From Rhineura floridana (lineage: Eukaryota; Chordata; Lepidosauria; Squamata; Rhineuridae): DNA of 64,000 bases. A model generated the notes under the pieces. It saw only the letters and a program-made list of their open reading frames with translations, did no database searches and was not told the origin of the DNA. The translations under genes and the position numbers were made by a program. Below, piece after piece: positions 29,301-38,799 of this stretch. The stretch is taken from NCBI RefSeq assembly GCF_030035675.1, contig NC_084484.1, positions 188,110,934-188,174,933 on the forward strand, in the 5' to 3' direction. Every line of letters starts with the position of its first letter. The first letter of the stretch is position 1.

Positions 29301-32197
29301 CCAGGAAATTGAGTTTTAGACCCTTCAGTGGCCCTCTGTGAATTGTTTGCAAGGCACTTTGAGGGTAAAGTTGCTTGCCTCTGTAGCAATCTTGTTGCCC
29401 TGTCAGCATCTAGTGTAGTCCCCAGTGAGGTGTCCAGTGCAACATCTGCTGCAATTTTTTGGGAACGGTTTCAGTGGATGCGGCCTGGTGACATGGACAA
29501 GGTGCTTGCAATGATGCAGTCAGCAATGTCTCCTCTTGGCCCTTGCCATTCTTGACTCATTAAAGCTTGCTGAGGGGGTTTGACCAAATGGATCCAGGGT
29601 GTGGTCAACGTGTCTTTGTGGGAAGCAGTGGTGTATTTAATCCAAGAGTACTTGCAATTGTTGTGCCACAACCCTCTCAATCACCTTCCCTAAAAAGGTG
29701 ACCAGACGGTAGTAGTCACAAACCAATGGGTCTAGGGTGGGCTTTTTCAGGAGCAGTCAGATCACTGCCTCTTTCAGGGTGGCTGGAAACACTCCCTCCA
29801 ACAAAGATGCATTGACCACATCCTGGATCTACTTGGTCACACTCCCTTGGCAAGTTTTAATAAGCCAGGAAGTGTACTATGTTGTGGTTGTGGTTGTTAG
29901 GATTTGTTACCCATCCTTCACCCAAAGGCCTCAGGGCAGGTTACAATAATTTTAAAACACATAATTAAAAACAGTTAAAAACAACCTAAACAACATCACA
30001 GAAAATAGGGTTGGTCCAAAAAATATACACCTCAGGTGTCAAAGGCCCTCAGGGTAAAGAGGTGTGTCTTCAGCATTCACTGAAAGTTGTAAAATGAAGT
30101 TGCCAGACCACCTCAATGGGGAGGGAGTTCCACAGGTTAGGGACTGCCAAAGAGAATGCCCTCTCCCAGGCCACCACCATCCTGAACTTCCTAGGGCAGC
30201 GTTTCCCAACTAGTGGGCGACCAGATGTTGTTGGACTACAATCCCCATCTTTCCTGACCATTGGCAATGCTGGCTGAGGCTGATGGGAATTGTGGTCCAA
30301 CAACATCTGGTGGCCCACTCATTGGGAAAGGCTGTCCTAGGGTGTCAATACTACCAAAAGGGCTCCCTCTGCTGATCTCAACAGCTGAGAGGGTGTGTAG
30401 GGAAGGAGGCGGTCTTTCAGATATTTGGGACCTAAGTTGTTTAGGGCTTTAAACACCTTGACATGATCACCTTGAACTGGGCCCGGAAAAGAACTGGCAA
30501 CCAATGCAGCTGTTTAGAAGAGGGGTTACTTCCGTTCTAAAGGGAACCATGACCAGTAATCTGGCTGCTGCATTTTGGACCAGTTGAAGTTTCTGAGTCA
30601 TCTTCAAGGGGAGCCCCATGTATAGCGCATTGCAATAATCCAGTCTAGAAGTTACCAGAGCACTGTGGCAAGTCATCTCTGTCCAAAAGGGGCCGAAGCT
30701 GGCGAACCAGCCGGAGCTGGAAAAAGGCACTCTTAACCACTGAGGCCGCCTGAACCTCCAGTGACAGTGTTGGATCCAGGAGTACCCCCAAGCTGTTTTC
30801 CTTCCAGATGGAAGAGAGAATTGGGGTCCTTCAGCTGGCTAGGCTGCCTACCTTTACCTATGCTCTTCTCTGCCTAACTTCCTTCGTTTGTAAACTGATA
30901 TGCTCAGAGAAGCTTATCTGCCCCTCCTCCCTTTGTCCTCTTCTTCGACTGTCCTAGGAGAGAGGAGACACCTTTGTCGCTGCTCTCTCCCTCCTGAACA
31001 ACGAGGGCAATTCCCACGTCTGGGCGTTGCGCTTCCGGCTTAGTTAGTTAGAACTGGGTATGCCTTTCCATCTAATATGTATTCCTAGAAATAAAGGACC
31101 TTTTTAAACTTATTTTACTGAGTCTTGTCTCACTGATCTGCATGCAGGGTAAAAGGTAAATGCCCCCGCGCCGCTCAAGACCGCTGAGTTACTCTGCTCA
31201 TATCCATCACACTCGGAACCCCAGAGCCTTCCACCAGGTGCGCCCTTCGGCGCTCTGCTCTGGCCAGCAGGCAGCCGTTCTCCAGGGACACAGGCAGAGC
31301 CTTTCCCCCCAGCACCTGCTACCTGGGACCCCCGCCCAAGCAGGAGCTCTGCCCCTGAGCCGCCGCCCCCTCCCTGGAGAAATGCGTGAGCGGAGTGGAG
31401 GAGGGCTGGCGCCCGGCCAGGTAAAGGCGAAGCCAGCCCCCGCCGAGGCAGGCAGCGTGCAGCTGAACCTCCCCGGCCTCCAGCCGCGGGCGCCTAAAGG
31501 CAGCCACCCTTGGGCGCAGGAGGGAGGGGGTTCCTGAGGGAGGGGGTTCCTGCGGGGGGGGGAGGGAGAGCGAAGCGGTGCCCGAGCGGAGCCGAGCGCT
31601 GGGAGCAGGTGCCCCGGCCAAGCCCACCTGTGTCGTTGAGCGGAGGCTGTGAGGCCAAGTGGTGCCAGCTGCTGCCGGGGCCGCTGGACGTCTCGCTGTG
31701 CCCCCTGCCAAAGAAAGCCCCTGGATGAGGGCCCCGCCTTGGGCCTCCTCTGCAGCCCAGCTGAGAGCGACGGGGAGGGAAGGGGACCCGCCGCCCCCCG
31801 GCAAAGGCAGAGCCGCTGCCACGACAGCCCAGGCCAGCCCGCCCGGCCGGAGGGGCTCGTGCCGATGCCGCTGCCGGCAGGCGCCGCAGGGCAAGAGGAG
31901 TGCCATCTGCTGGCTCCGGGCAGCGCTCCTGCTCATCGGCCCGGCGTTGCTGCTCGCTTGGAGGCATCAGAGCCCAGCCAGGCGCTCCCTCCCCCTCGCA
32001 AAGCAGCGGGGAAGCGCTTCCCAAAGCCCTCTGCAGCCCCCCGTGACCAATTGGCCACAGGCGTGGCACCCCCCTCCCCAAGGGCAAGGGCTCAAGCGGA
32101 GCCACCCGCCCGCCGCCGCCAAGAGAGTCTCCCCAGCCCTGACTCACAGGGCCAGGAGGACCCAGCCGAGGCAGAGGGCTTCCAGCGTGCTGCGCAT
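20045..32197 (-). CDS. HPX: Hemopexin, complete gene, ten coding exons
   Basis: Secreted plasma glycoprotein that binds free heme and delivers it to liver receptors. Ten exons (listed separately) total 1380 coding bases, giving 459 aa plus stop; human hemopexin is 462 aa. Every junction has GT/AG and the phases close. The order is: signal peptide (1-17, hydrophobic LGWVLLAL); two four-bladed propellers with eight hemopexin repeats, for example [17 protein letters not shown] (54-70) and [16 protein letters not shown] (308-323); and a His-rich linker ([11 protein letters not shown], 237-247). The linker histidines and His293 in GWHSWP correspond to the known axial heme ligands. N-glycosylation sequons occur at residues 40, 85, 192, 248 and 420. 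The C-terminus runs about 15 residues past the last Cys with four histidines, longer than human. Synteny with TRIM3 supports orthology. Confidence 0.97.
20819..20963 (-). CDS. HPX: HPX coding exon 9
   Basis: Residues 323-371 ([28 protein letters not shown]). Acceptor CTTGTAG, donor GTACTT. Enters in phase 0 and leaves in phase 1. Confidence 0.95.
20964..21889 (-). other. HPX: HPX intron 8
   Basis: Contains a poly-G run near 21460 and a plus-oriented CR1 3' tail fragment at 21165-21325. Confidence 0.8.
21165..21325 (+). mobile_element. CR1 3' tail fragment in HPX intron 8
   Basis: GGACTAGACAGGCCCCCGTTGG and GATCCAGCACCCGCAGGGCTC match a diverged CR1 tail. Confidence 0.55.
21890..22020 (-). 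CDS. HPX: HPX coding exon 8
   Basis: Residues 279-322. Contains [15 protein letters not shown], whose first His (293) matches the heme-ligating His of the C-terminal propeller, and [15 protein letters not shown]. Confidence 0.95.
22205..22432 (+). mobile_element. CR1 3' tail in HPX intron 7
   Basis: Well-preserved CR1 3' UTR (GGCAGCATGCTTCTGAAAACC to TGATGTTCTTATGTTCTTATG), in the opposite orientation to the gene. Confidence 0.8.
22543..22659 (-). CDS. HPX: HPX coding exon 7
   Basis: Residues 240-279. Begins with the linker [11 protein letters not shown], which supplies the linker heme-ligand histidine, and ends RIYAFRG. Confidence 0.95.
22660..24089 (-). other. HPX: HPX intron 6
   Basis: Mostly unassigned sequence. 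It includes an L2-type tail with an (ATT)n run at 23303-23402. Confidence 0.7.
23303..23402 (-). mobile_element. L2 3' tail in HPX intron 6
   Basis: An (ATT)n run is followed by ATACCGCCCCATAGTCAAAG and CTGGGCAGTTCACAACAATT, the reverse of an L2-type 3' end. Confidence 0.6.
24090..24302 (-). CDS. HPX: HPX coding exon 6
   Basis: Residues 169-240, the fourth repeat and end of the first propeller: [41 protein letters not shown]. The closest match to the human protein of any exon. Confidence 0.97.
24716..24815 (+). mobile_element. CR1 3' tail fragment in HPX intron 5
   Basis: AGAGAGCTGGACTAGGCGGG and a downstream GGGGCTCTTCTTA, a diverged CR1 tail. Confidence 0.55.
24886..24995. mobile_element. 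Diverged hairpin MITE in HPX intron 5
   Basis: GGCCTGGAGTGGGGAAGC on the left and GCCAAAGGCTCCCCAT on the right form loose inverted ends around a GCTGAGAGCTGCAGTTCAGCAG core. This resembles the hairpin family at 56717. Confidence 0.4.
25455..25608 (-). CDS. HPX: HPX coding exon 5
   Basis: Residues 118-169: [45 protein letters not shown]. Acceptor TTGCAG, donor GTGAGA. Confidence 0.96.
25802..26518 (+). mobile_element. Composite family A LTR fossil with a CR1 tail inside
   Basis: A full family A LTR (25802-26268, TGTTGGAATATG to CTCCGACA) is followed by about 95 bases of CR1 3' UTR (GATTCCCAGCAGCTGG, GTGGCTAGTAGCCATTA) and then by a second 3' LTR part (about 26367-26518, ending CTGCAACA). 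The exact 5-bp duplication CCCAC (25797-25801, 26519-26523) encloses the whole unit, so it behaves as one insertion. It is a fossil in HPX intron 4. Confidence 0.78.
26762..26904 (-). CDS. HPX: HPX coding exon 4
   Basis: Residues 70-117: [37 protein letters not shown]. It has an N-glycosylation sequon at residue 85. Confidence 0.95.
27277..27357 (-). CDS. HPX: HPX coding exon 3
   Basis: Residues 43-70: [20 protein letters not shown], then GTMLFFKG, matching the human ERCSDGWSFDATTLDDNG block. Opens the first propeller. Confidence 0.96.
27513..28568 (-). mobile_element. Solo LTR, family B, interrupted by a family A LTR
   Basis: On the minus strand it begins TGTTGGAAGTGGGGCAAGAG and ends CAGTGCAACA. 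The flanks GTGCT (27508-27512) and GTGTT (28569-28573) look like a slightly eroded 5-bp duplication. Another LTR (28030-28547) sits about 20 bases from its 5' end. The LTR sequence itself is about 540 bp. It is a fossil in HPX intron 2. Confidence 0.78.
28030..28547 (+). mobile_element. Solo LTR, family A, nested in family B
   Basis: TGTTGGAATG to TTCCGACA, 518 bp, with an exact 5-bp duplication GCTCT (28025-28029, 28548-28552) made from the host LTR. It is therefore younger than the family B copy around it. Confidence 0.85.
28722..28812 (+). mobile_element. Family B LTR, 3' fragment
   Basis: TTTATTTTACTAAGGCTTAAG, then CTCAGTGATCTCAGTGCAGGG and an ACACTGGCACACAC stretch, matching the end of the family B LTR at 50432. 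Confidence 0.6.
28830..29880 (+). mobile_element. L2 LINE, endonuclease end to RT start
   Basis: Starts at the endonuclease C-terminus ([10 protein letters not shown]-like), then [39 protein letters not shown] and linker sequence before the RT. Stops are frequent. It meets an oppositely oriented L2 at about 29880. Confidence 0.75.
29881..30780 (-). mobile_element. L2 LINE 3' end, second subfamily, with a hAT MITE inside
   Basis: Minus strand: [36 protein letters not shown], then [19 protein letters not shown] and a 3' UTR ending in the CCTTTGGGTGAAGG-type signature. The hAT hairpin at 30197-30334 splits it. With the plus-strand L2 next to it this forms a tail-facing pair. Confidence 0.8.
30197..30334. 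mobile_element. hAT MITE, hairpin, 138 bp
   Basis: The terminal inverted repeats begin CAGCGTTTCCCAACTAGTGG and end in the near-complement CACTCATTGGGAAAGGCTG. An exact 8-bp duplication TCCTAGGG flanks it (30189-30196, 30335-30342). Eight-base duplications and a CAG...CTG terminus are typical of the hAT superfamily. Confidence 0.85.
30800..31205 (+). mobile_element. Family B LTR, 5'-truncated
   Basis: CCAGATGGAAGAGAG, GCTTAGTTAGTTAGAACTGG, GAAATAAAGGACC and the ACTGAGTCTTGTCTCACTG block match family B in plus orientation. The LTR start is missing. Confidence 0.65.
31206..31627. other. GC-rich HPX intron 2 end, unassigned
   Basis: No repeat or exon recognised. The open frames here are compositional. 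Confidence 0.4.
31628..31704 (-). CDS. HPX: HPX coding exon 2
   Basis: Residues 17-43: [26 protein letters not shown]. Acceptor TTTGGCAG, donor GTGGGC. This is the fast-evolving N-terminal tail of the mature protein. The assignment rests on correct phase (1 + 75 + 1 bases) and position, since little sequence is conserved. Confidence 0.85.
32148..32197 (-). CDS. HPX: HPX coding exon 1 (signal peptide)
   Basis: ATG at 32197 opens [17 protein letters not shown], a short signal peptide, and the exon ends at a strong GTGAGT donor in phase 2. It lies about 55 bases below a TATA box. Confidence 0.9.
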
Positions 32198-32249
32198 GAT
32201 TCTCGCCAGGCCGGTCCTCCCAACGCACACGGCAGCGCCAAAGCCCAGG

Positions 32250-32258
32250 TTCTTATAG
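32250..32258 (-). promoter_or_regulatory. HPX: TATA box of HPX
   Basis: CTATAAGAA on the minus strand. Transcription would start near 32225, giving a 5' UTR of about 30 bases. Confidence 0.75.
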
Positions 32259-32301
32259 AGGGAGAGCCAGGGGGATTTCCCAACACAGGCGCACGGGACA
32301 G

Positions 32302-32310
32302 TTGCACAAT
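32302..32310 (-). promoter_or_regulatory. HPX: C/EBP-like site of the HPX promoter
   Basis: ATTGTGCAA on the minus strand fits the C/EBP half-palindrome. The human HPX promoter is known to respond to IL-6 through C/EBP-type factors. Its position about 50 bases upstream of the TATA box is compatible. Confidence 0.5.
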
Positions 32311-32323
32311 CCGGACTCACACA

Positions 32324-32337
32324 TTAACCTTTGACAC
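32324..32337 (-). promoter_or_regulatory. HPX: DR1-like (HNF4-type) site
   Basis: GTGTCAAAGGTTAA on the minus strand resembles a DR1 nuclear-receptor site, and its GTTAAT end an HNF1 half-site. It would fit liver expression. Confidence 0.35.
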
Positions 32338-32670
32338 ACTGGATGCCCTTTCGGCTGACTCCTGCTCCGCTCCGGGCACATAGAGCAGGAGCCCAAATGT
32401 TCCAGCTGGATCGGACAGACTGAAAACAAATCTACATGATTCCCCCCAAGCAGCTGGGTGTGGTGCTGCTGCTGCTGCTGCAGTGAAGGAACCCAAGAAG
32501 ACGCAGAGGGAGGGCTGAGCGGCCGCTGAGTACTGATTTCCTTCTGCTGATCAGTTTCTAGCTCCAAGCATCTGGAACGGGAACAGCTACACTGCTAAAT
32601 AAATCAATACACCATAAAGATATGGGTCCTGCTGCGGTGTGAGGAGTCAGGCTGGATGACCCCAGCAGAG

Positions 32671-33215
32671 TGTTGCACTGTGTGTAGTTGTGTTGCTTAA
32701 TTTCATTTAAAAGCAGCACCACAGCAGCAGAGAGTAACAGCAGATGTTGAAATGGGAGTGTGCCAGCGTGTGCATATGTTTGCCTAAGAAAGCAGGCTTT
32801 TACCCTGCAACAGCATCACTGAGACTGGAGACTCAGTAAAATAAGAAAAGCTACTTTATTTATAGAAATACATAGTAGATAGAAAAGGCATACCTAGTTC
32901 TAACTAACTAGCTAAGTTGGAGGCATAACTCCCAGGTGCAGGGAGTCAGCCCCATGGCTTGGAGAGAACAGAGACAAAGGGATGTCTCCTCTCTCATGGA
33001 CAGCCGGAGAAGAAAGGAATGGAAAGGGCAGAAGGAGGAGGGGCAGGTAAGCTTCCCTTAAAGGAGTCACAGTCTAGCAACAGAAAGAAGTCAATCAGAG
33101 CATCACAGGTAAAAGGTAAACAAAGCCTGTCCATCTGGAGGACCCTCGCTCTATCTTTCCTCTGGAGCTTAAACAAAAGAACAAAACAGGAGTTGCTCTT
33201 GCTCCACTTCCAACA
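32671..33215 (-). mobile_element. Solo LTR, family B
   Basis: Same ends as the copy at 27513 (TGTTGGAAGTGGAGCAAGAG and TGCAACA on the minus strand), 545 bp. No target duplication could be matched (CAGAG against CACAC). It is a fossil. Confidence 0.75.
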
Positions 33216-33254
33216 CACACAAAGCACCCACACTCGGCAGCAAAAAATGACTAG

Positions 33255-34090
33255 GTGATGGCTGCTATACACCCAGCCATGTGTCCCCCTGGCTTGACTG
33301 GCTGGGCCCAGAGTGTGGCTAATGCTTCATTGTGTGAGGAGGTGGCCCCTGCAGCCTTGAAAGAGGCGGTGGTGCAGCCACTCCTAAAGAAACCAGCCCT
33401 GGACCCTTGGACTGGAGCAACTATTGAATTGTTAGGTAAGGTGATGGAGGCAGTAGTGATGGGGCAGCTGCAGGCATTCTTTGGTAGCTCCAGTCTGGGC
33501 TCAGGCCTGGCCATGGGACTGAGCCAGTGCAATCTCTCTGCAGCTTTCGATACCATCAAGCATGGTATCCTCCTGAACCAGCTCCATGGAATGGGAACTG
33601 GGGGCACTGTGTCATGGTGGTGCCAGTCCTACCTGTGGAGCTGAGTCCAGAGAGTAGTGTTGCAAGAGTGCTTTTCGACCCCTGGCTGTTATGTTAATGG
33701 GATGCCATCGGTCACTATTTTATCCCCAATACTATTTAATCTCTATATGAAGCTCCTGGGAGTGGTTATCAGGAATTTTGGGGCAAGGTGTCATCAGTGT
33801 GCTGATGACACTCAGCTCTGCTTCTCCATAACATCTGAATCAGGAGAGGCTGTGCTGGCCCTGGGCTGATGCCTGGACTCAGTGGAGGGATGGATGAAGG
33901 AAAATAAGCTGAGCTTGAATCCTGGCAAGACAGAGGCACAGTGGGTGAATGGTTCCCGTGTCCAAGAAATTGGTCAATTGCCTGCCCTGGATGAGGTTGC
34001 ACTTGAAGCAGCAGGTATGCAGTCTGGGGTGCTTCTGGATCTGAGGCCCAGGTTGCCTCAGTGCTTAGTGTTAGAAGTTTGGAAGACTCC
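33255..34090 (+). mobile_element. L2 LINE fragment, RT domain
   Basis: LKEAVVQPLLKKPALDPWTG, SAAFDTIKHGILLNQLHGMG, TILSPILFNLYMKLLG, then CADDTQLCF at the catalytic site (Tyr replaced by Cys). It ends soon after LNPGKTEAQW. Several stops. Confidence 0.82.
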
Positions 34091-34159
34091 AATTCAAATT
34101 TGGGGGCTGAAGTCTGCATGCCAGAGAGGGGCAAGAGAGACTATCGCTAGGCGGTTCAT

Positions 34160-34450
34160 CTGACCTGTGCTCTTCTACCCGTCTTCCTTCGTTTGTAAAG
34201 TCATCCCCTTAGGGAAGCTGACCACTCCATCCCAACTCTCCTCTCTCCTTTCTTCTCTGACCAGCCAAGGAGTAAGCGAGAACTGGACTGCCTTTCCTGT
34301 CAACTATGTATTTCTGTAAATAAAGTAGTTTTCTTATTTTAACCAAGTCTGAAGTCTCAGAGATTTATTGCAGGATAAAAGCCTGCTCCTTTACAAGTAA
34401 ATTTCACACACACACTCACAATATGCTGCCACTGCTGTATCACAACTAAT
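34160..34450 (+). mobile_element. Family B LTR, partial
   Basis: CTTCCTTCGTTTGTAAAGTC, TGTAAATAAAGTAG and AAGTCTGAAGTCTCAGAG match the 3' half of family B. Confidence 0.55.
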
Positions 34451-34564
34451 CTCTGCCAATGCCCAACTAGAAATGCCTTTTAGACCTGTGACTAGTACAA
34501 CACCTATGGCTGTTTCTGGGGAGAGAGAGCTCCATCACATCAGTTCAGGCATTGGTGACTTCAA

Positions 34565-34905
34565 TGCATTCATTCATTCATTGGCGATCACTCGTGGCCG
34601 AGTAAGATTGTCTTCCAAGATAATGTCTTTAACGGTGGGTCCATAAGTGACTGTGGAAGCCAATTCTGGATCCACACAGCCTTCCACAGTGAGGACATAG
34701 GTTTCCAGATGGAAGATGGTCACAATGAGGATTTGCATGACGTGCCTTCCGCTTAGCTCATTTGTCCCATTTGTCCTGTATTCCTGCTTCTTCAAAGTCC
34801 ACAGCACCTTTGATAATAGCCAACCTCCATTTGGGACGTTCATGGGCCAAGACTTCCCAGTTCTTGATGCTCATGTTACATTTTTTTTATGTTCACTTTA
34901 AGAAC
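34565..34905 (-). repeat. Unclassified interspersed repeat
   Basis: The minus strand has an 89-codon frame (KKQEYRTNGTNELSGRHV, TVEGCVDPELASTVTYGP). The sequence style (TTGGCGATCACTCGTGGCCG) looks like an old interspersed repeat, but I cannot name it. Confidence 0.35.
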
Positions 34906-34929
34906 ATCTTTAAACCTCTTTTGCTTCAC

Positions 34930-35515
34930 TTGCACTTGACTTGGAAACTGCATTTAGTGCAGAATGCTGCCGTCAGATTGCAGACTGGTGTGAGATCCTG
35001 TCAGCATGTAACACCTCTCCTCAGAGATCTGAAATGGTTGCTGACTTGTTACCAGGCCATGTTCAAGGTGTTACTACTGGTATATAAAGCCCTTAACAGT
35101 TTGGGACCAGTTTACTTGTGGACCACCTTGCCCCATACATGCCCACTCAAGCACTGGCACTGTTATAGTGCTGCATCATACTTGTTCCACAGTTGCAAGG
35201 AATCATTCTTTTAATGTGGCAGCACCTATTCTTTGGAACTCCCTGCCTACTGGCATGAGGCAGGAGCCTTTGCTGCACTCTTTTCAGTGCCTGCTAAAAA
35301 AACCCTTTTATGTTTCAGAAAGCCTACCCAGGCATGACATTTTACCATGCAATTTTAATATGTAATTTTATTATGCACATAGGTTGAAAGTTTTTAGGCA
35401 TTGTTTTATCATCTGATTTTACTGGTAATTTTAATGTATATCTTCTGTAAAATGTGTAGCGGTTTTGACGATTAAGCAGCATATAAATCCTTTTAAATAA
35501 ATGAATAAAATTAAT
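34930..35515 (+). mobile_element. L2 LINE 3' end
   Basis: LVQNAAVRLQTGVRSCQHVT, LLVYKALNSLGPVYL, FNVAAPILWNSLPTGMRQEP. The 3' UTR ends near the AATAAATGAATAAAATT stretch. Confidence 0.8.
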
Positions 35516-36335
35516 AGGCAATGTGGAAGGAGGTATCTTCCAGAGAAACTGAGGGGCTGCCGAGTCCCAAGATGGCCAGAGGAGGAAGATCTACCCTTGC
35601 AATGTGCCCTTTCTAAAGGGCCCAGCTGATGGGAAATGAATTTTGCCTGCCTCCAAGCAGAGGGCTCCTATTTGCTCAGCTGAGGAAAGCAGGCAGAGGA
35701 GGGCTGAGGAGAACCAAGGGGTCACCCCAGCCCCCAACGGCCACGCTGTCCCACAAGCCCCTTTTCAGCCACATGGTGGCGGTGGCTGGCAGGAGGGCTG
35801 TCAACCCTACTGGGCTCCTTTTGGGAGGAAAGGTGGAATATGAATTTAATGTATAAAAAAGTAATGAATAAACCTTGCATGGCAAAAACCTTGCAGGTTT
35901 AAACTTTCCTGAAAGTCCATGACAAGCTCAGCATTATATATTTTTAACAAAATCCTTCTGGACTTAAAGAAATTATTAAAGAAGCCACTACTATTACTTT
36001 GTTACAGGCACAAATAAATCTTCCTTGCTGACTCAAAGTATGTACTGCGTTGCAATGCCTTTTAATAAAGGTAGGAATTGAAAAGCTTCCTGGATTTGTA
36101 ATGAACAGTTGAAAGTCTCCTAAGCAGAATTGGCTAATGTTGAAGGGGAAATGTTTACTTTTACAGAGTTTGCCAGGCAAACTCCCAACAGAACAAAGTG
36201 TGTCAAAACAACAACAGTTCTCTTCTCATAAAGATGCTACATCAGAAGAGGAGGCACTTCTAGAAGGCACATGTGTGGTGAGGGCATTTTCACACGTGTT
36301 ACTGGAGCTTCTTCCTCTTGCTCTTTGAGGTCTCA
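35516..36335. other. Unassigned stretch
   Basis: No exon or named repeat recognised. Part of it (35620-35880) is GC-rich and ends in a GGTGGAATATGAATTTAATG L2-like tail remnant. Confidence 0.3.
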
Positions 36336-36339
36336 CTCT

Positions 36340-38245
36340 TTTGTTTATTTATTTATTTAAACTTCTATCCTGCCTTTCCTCCCAGAAGGAGCCCAGGGCA
36401 AAGCATTAAAAACACCTCAACACCTCAAAAACAAAGGCTCTTAAAAACATTTTAAAAATAAAACATATTAAAAACATATTTTTAAAAAAATCTGTAAAGA
36501 CATCTTAAAAAGCAATACCAGCACAGATGCAGACTGGGATACGGTCTCAACTTAGAAGGCTTATTGAAAGAGGAAGGTCTTCAATAGGTGCCAAAAAGAT
36601 AACAGAGATGGCACCTGTCTAAAATTTAAGGGGAACGAATTCCAAAGGGTAGGTGCCACCACACTAAAGGTCTGTTTCCTATGTTGTATGGAACTGACCT
36701 CCTGATAAGATGATATCTGCAGGAGGCCCTCACCTGCAGAGCACAGAGATTGACTGGGTATGTAAGAGGTAAGACGATCTTTCAGATATCCTGGTCCCAA
36801 GCTACATAGGGCTTTATACACCAAACCTAGCACCGTGAACTTAGCCCGGTAACTAATGGGCAGCCAGTGCAATTCTTTCAGCAGTGGGGTGACATGTTGG
36901 TGATACCCTGCTCCAGTCAGCAGTCTTGCCGCTGCATTTTGCACCAGCTGCAACTTCCGGACCATCCTCAAGGGCAGCCCACCATAGAGCGCATTACAGT
37001 AATCCAGCTTGGAGGTTACCAGTGCATGGACAACAGTGGTCAGGCTATCCCGGTCCAGAAATGGCCACAGCTGTCTCACCAGCCGAAGCTGGTAAAAGGT
37101 GTTCCTAGCCACTGAGGTCACCTGGGCCTCTAGCAACAAAGATGGATGCAGCAGCACCCCCAGACTATGGACCTGCTCTTTCAGAGGGAGTACAACCCCA
37201 TCAAAAGCAGGCAACTCACCAATTATCTGAACTCGGGAACCACCAATCCACAGTGCCTCTGTCTTGCTAGGATTCAGACTCAGTTTATTGGCCCTCGTCC
37301 ATCCCACCATCAAGTCCAGGCACCGGTCCAGGGCTTGCACGGTCTCTCCTGATTCAGATGTTACAGAGAAATAGAGCTGGGTATTGTCAGCGTACTGCTG
37401 ACACCTCTCCCCAAATCTCCTGATGACCACTCCCAAGGGCTTCATATTGTTGCGTGCCTCCCCCAATCTCCGAGCGGTGAGATTTCGGGGATCCCTGCAC
37501 TCCTCCAGGGTTTGGTTTCCTTTGGGGAAGAAGGTCAGCACAGACTGCGGTGTCTTTATGAAATATGGTTTGTTTATTTACACACATTCCAACCTGAGTT
37601 CAAGGAAGGAGGGGTTCAATGCATCAGCAGTCCAATATCCAGCTTTTCCATCTGGGTTGCAGGAGGCACCCCAAAGGCCATGGTGCAGAGAGCCAGTCTC
37701 TCTCTGCCTGCCTTCCAGTTCCCAGCAATTCTCTAGACACACTAAAACTACAAGCAACTTCTGCTAGCTGCCAGGAGTTGGGGTGTGTGTGTGGAGGCTC
37801 TCCTGAAGAGTTTCAATGACAAAAGGGTCTCCTTGGCCCATTCACCATTGCTAGGCAAGTGATCGGCCCATTATCTTACCTGGCCAATCAATTTGATTAA
37901 CAAAAGACTCGTTGGACCAGCAGAGAGTTCCTCATTCCAGGGCACAGGATTCCAGATCAGAGGCTGGAAAGGAGACCCACAGGAATCATTCATCCCAACC
38001 CCCATGCTCATAACAATACAGATGTTAAACAGCATGGGGGACAATATGGTACACTGCGGCACCCCACAGCACAACTGCCAGGGGGCCAAAAGATAATCAC
38101 CCAATGCTGTTCTCTGAAAACGACCCTGGAAGTAGGATTGGAACCACCATAAAACCAGTGCTCATATGGGGGAAGAACTGGAAAAGGGGCATTTTGCCTC
38201 CCCGGGCTCCGTTGGGAGGAAGAACAGGACAGGCACTTAATAATA
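36340..38245 (-). mobile_element. L2 LINE, RT to 3' end, interrupted by a solo LTR
   Basis: The minus-strand frame at 36561-37430 is nearly intact: RRFGERCQQYADNTQLYFSV (YADN for YADD), [45 protein letters not shown]. Upstream RT sequence (LAPWQLCCGVPQCTILSPMLFNIC) continues beyond an LTR insertion at 37448-38015. The 3' end has the GGAGCCCAGGGCAAAGC tail. Confidence 0.88.
37448..38015 (-). mobile_element. Solo LTR inside an L2, family C
   Basis: TG...CA ends (TGTTATGAGCATGGGG and GCACGCAACA on the minus strand), 568 bp, with an AATAAA-type region. The L2 codons for FNIYMKPLG continue on either side, and the flanks CATAT and ATACA share a 4-base near-duplication. It is a fossil. Confidence 0.68.
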
Positions 38246-38403
38246 AATAACTAAATAGATTACATGTCAAACTGAAGGTACATTCTGGCCAATATAGATT
38301 TTACAACTGTGTTACAAACTAGACTGAAGCAGCTTTCAGCCTCACATGTGAAAATGCCCTTAGCCTGATGCCACAGGAAGACAGAGCAATTATTGGCATC
38401 TAA

Positions 38404-38795
38404 AGGTATAGCACAGTGGGGAGGAGAGCCTGGCTGGGAATCCAGAGTCTGTGAGTTCAAATCCCCGCTCGTGTCAGCTGGGTGTAAAGGGCCAGCTAAA
38501 GATCACCCCCATAGTGAGTGGCTCAGGGGTTACGTGCCCTGCCACCTGTGCAGCCATGGGCAAGCTGCATAGACCCAAGGAGCCCAGTTGCCCCCCAGTT
38601 GGCAGTTGCAGACAAGGAAGGGGCTGGCTTGTGCATCTGTGGCAAGCTGAGCAGGCCCAGCCAGCTGAGGAGGACTAGCCTCAGAGGGAGGCAATGGTAG
38701 ACCCCCTCTGAATACTGCTTACCATGAGATTCCTATTCATAGGGTCGCCATAAGTCAGGATCGACTTGAAGGCAGCCCATTTCCATTTTTAAAGG
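38404..38795 (+). mobile_element. tRNA-headed SINE with RTE-type tail
   Basis: Second full copy of the SINE at 6085. A-box-like TATAGCACAGTGG and B-box-like GAGTTCAAATCCCCGC are intact. It ends GGATCGACTTGAAGGCAGCC with a short T/A run. Confidence 0.82.
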
Positions 38796-38799
38796 AGGA

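Noticed and set aside
31494-32383. Two 244-codon frames on opposite strands
   Set aside because: They overlap HPX exons 1 and 2 and the promoter. Only the short minus-strand parts with correct splice sites are coding.
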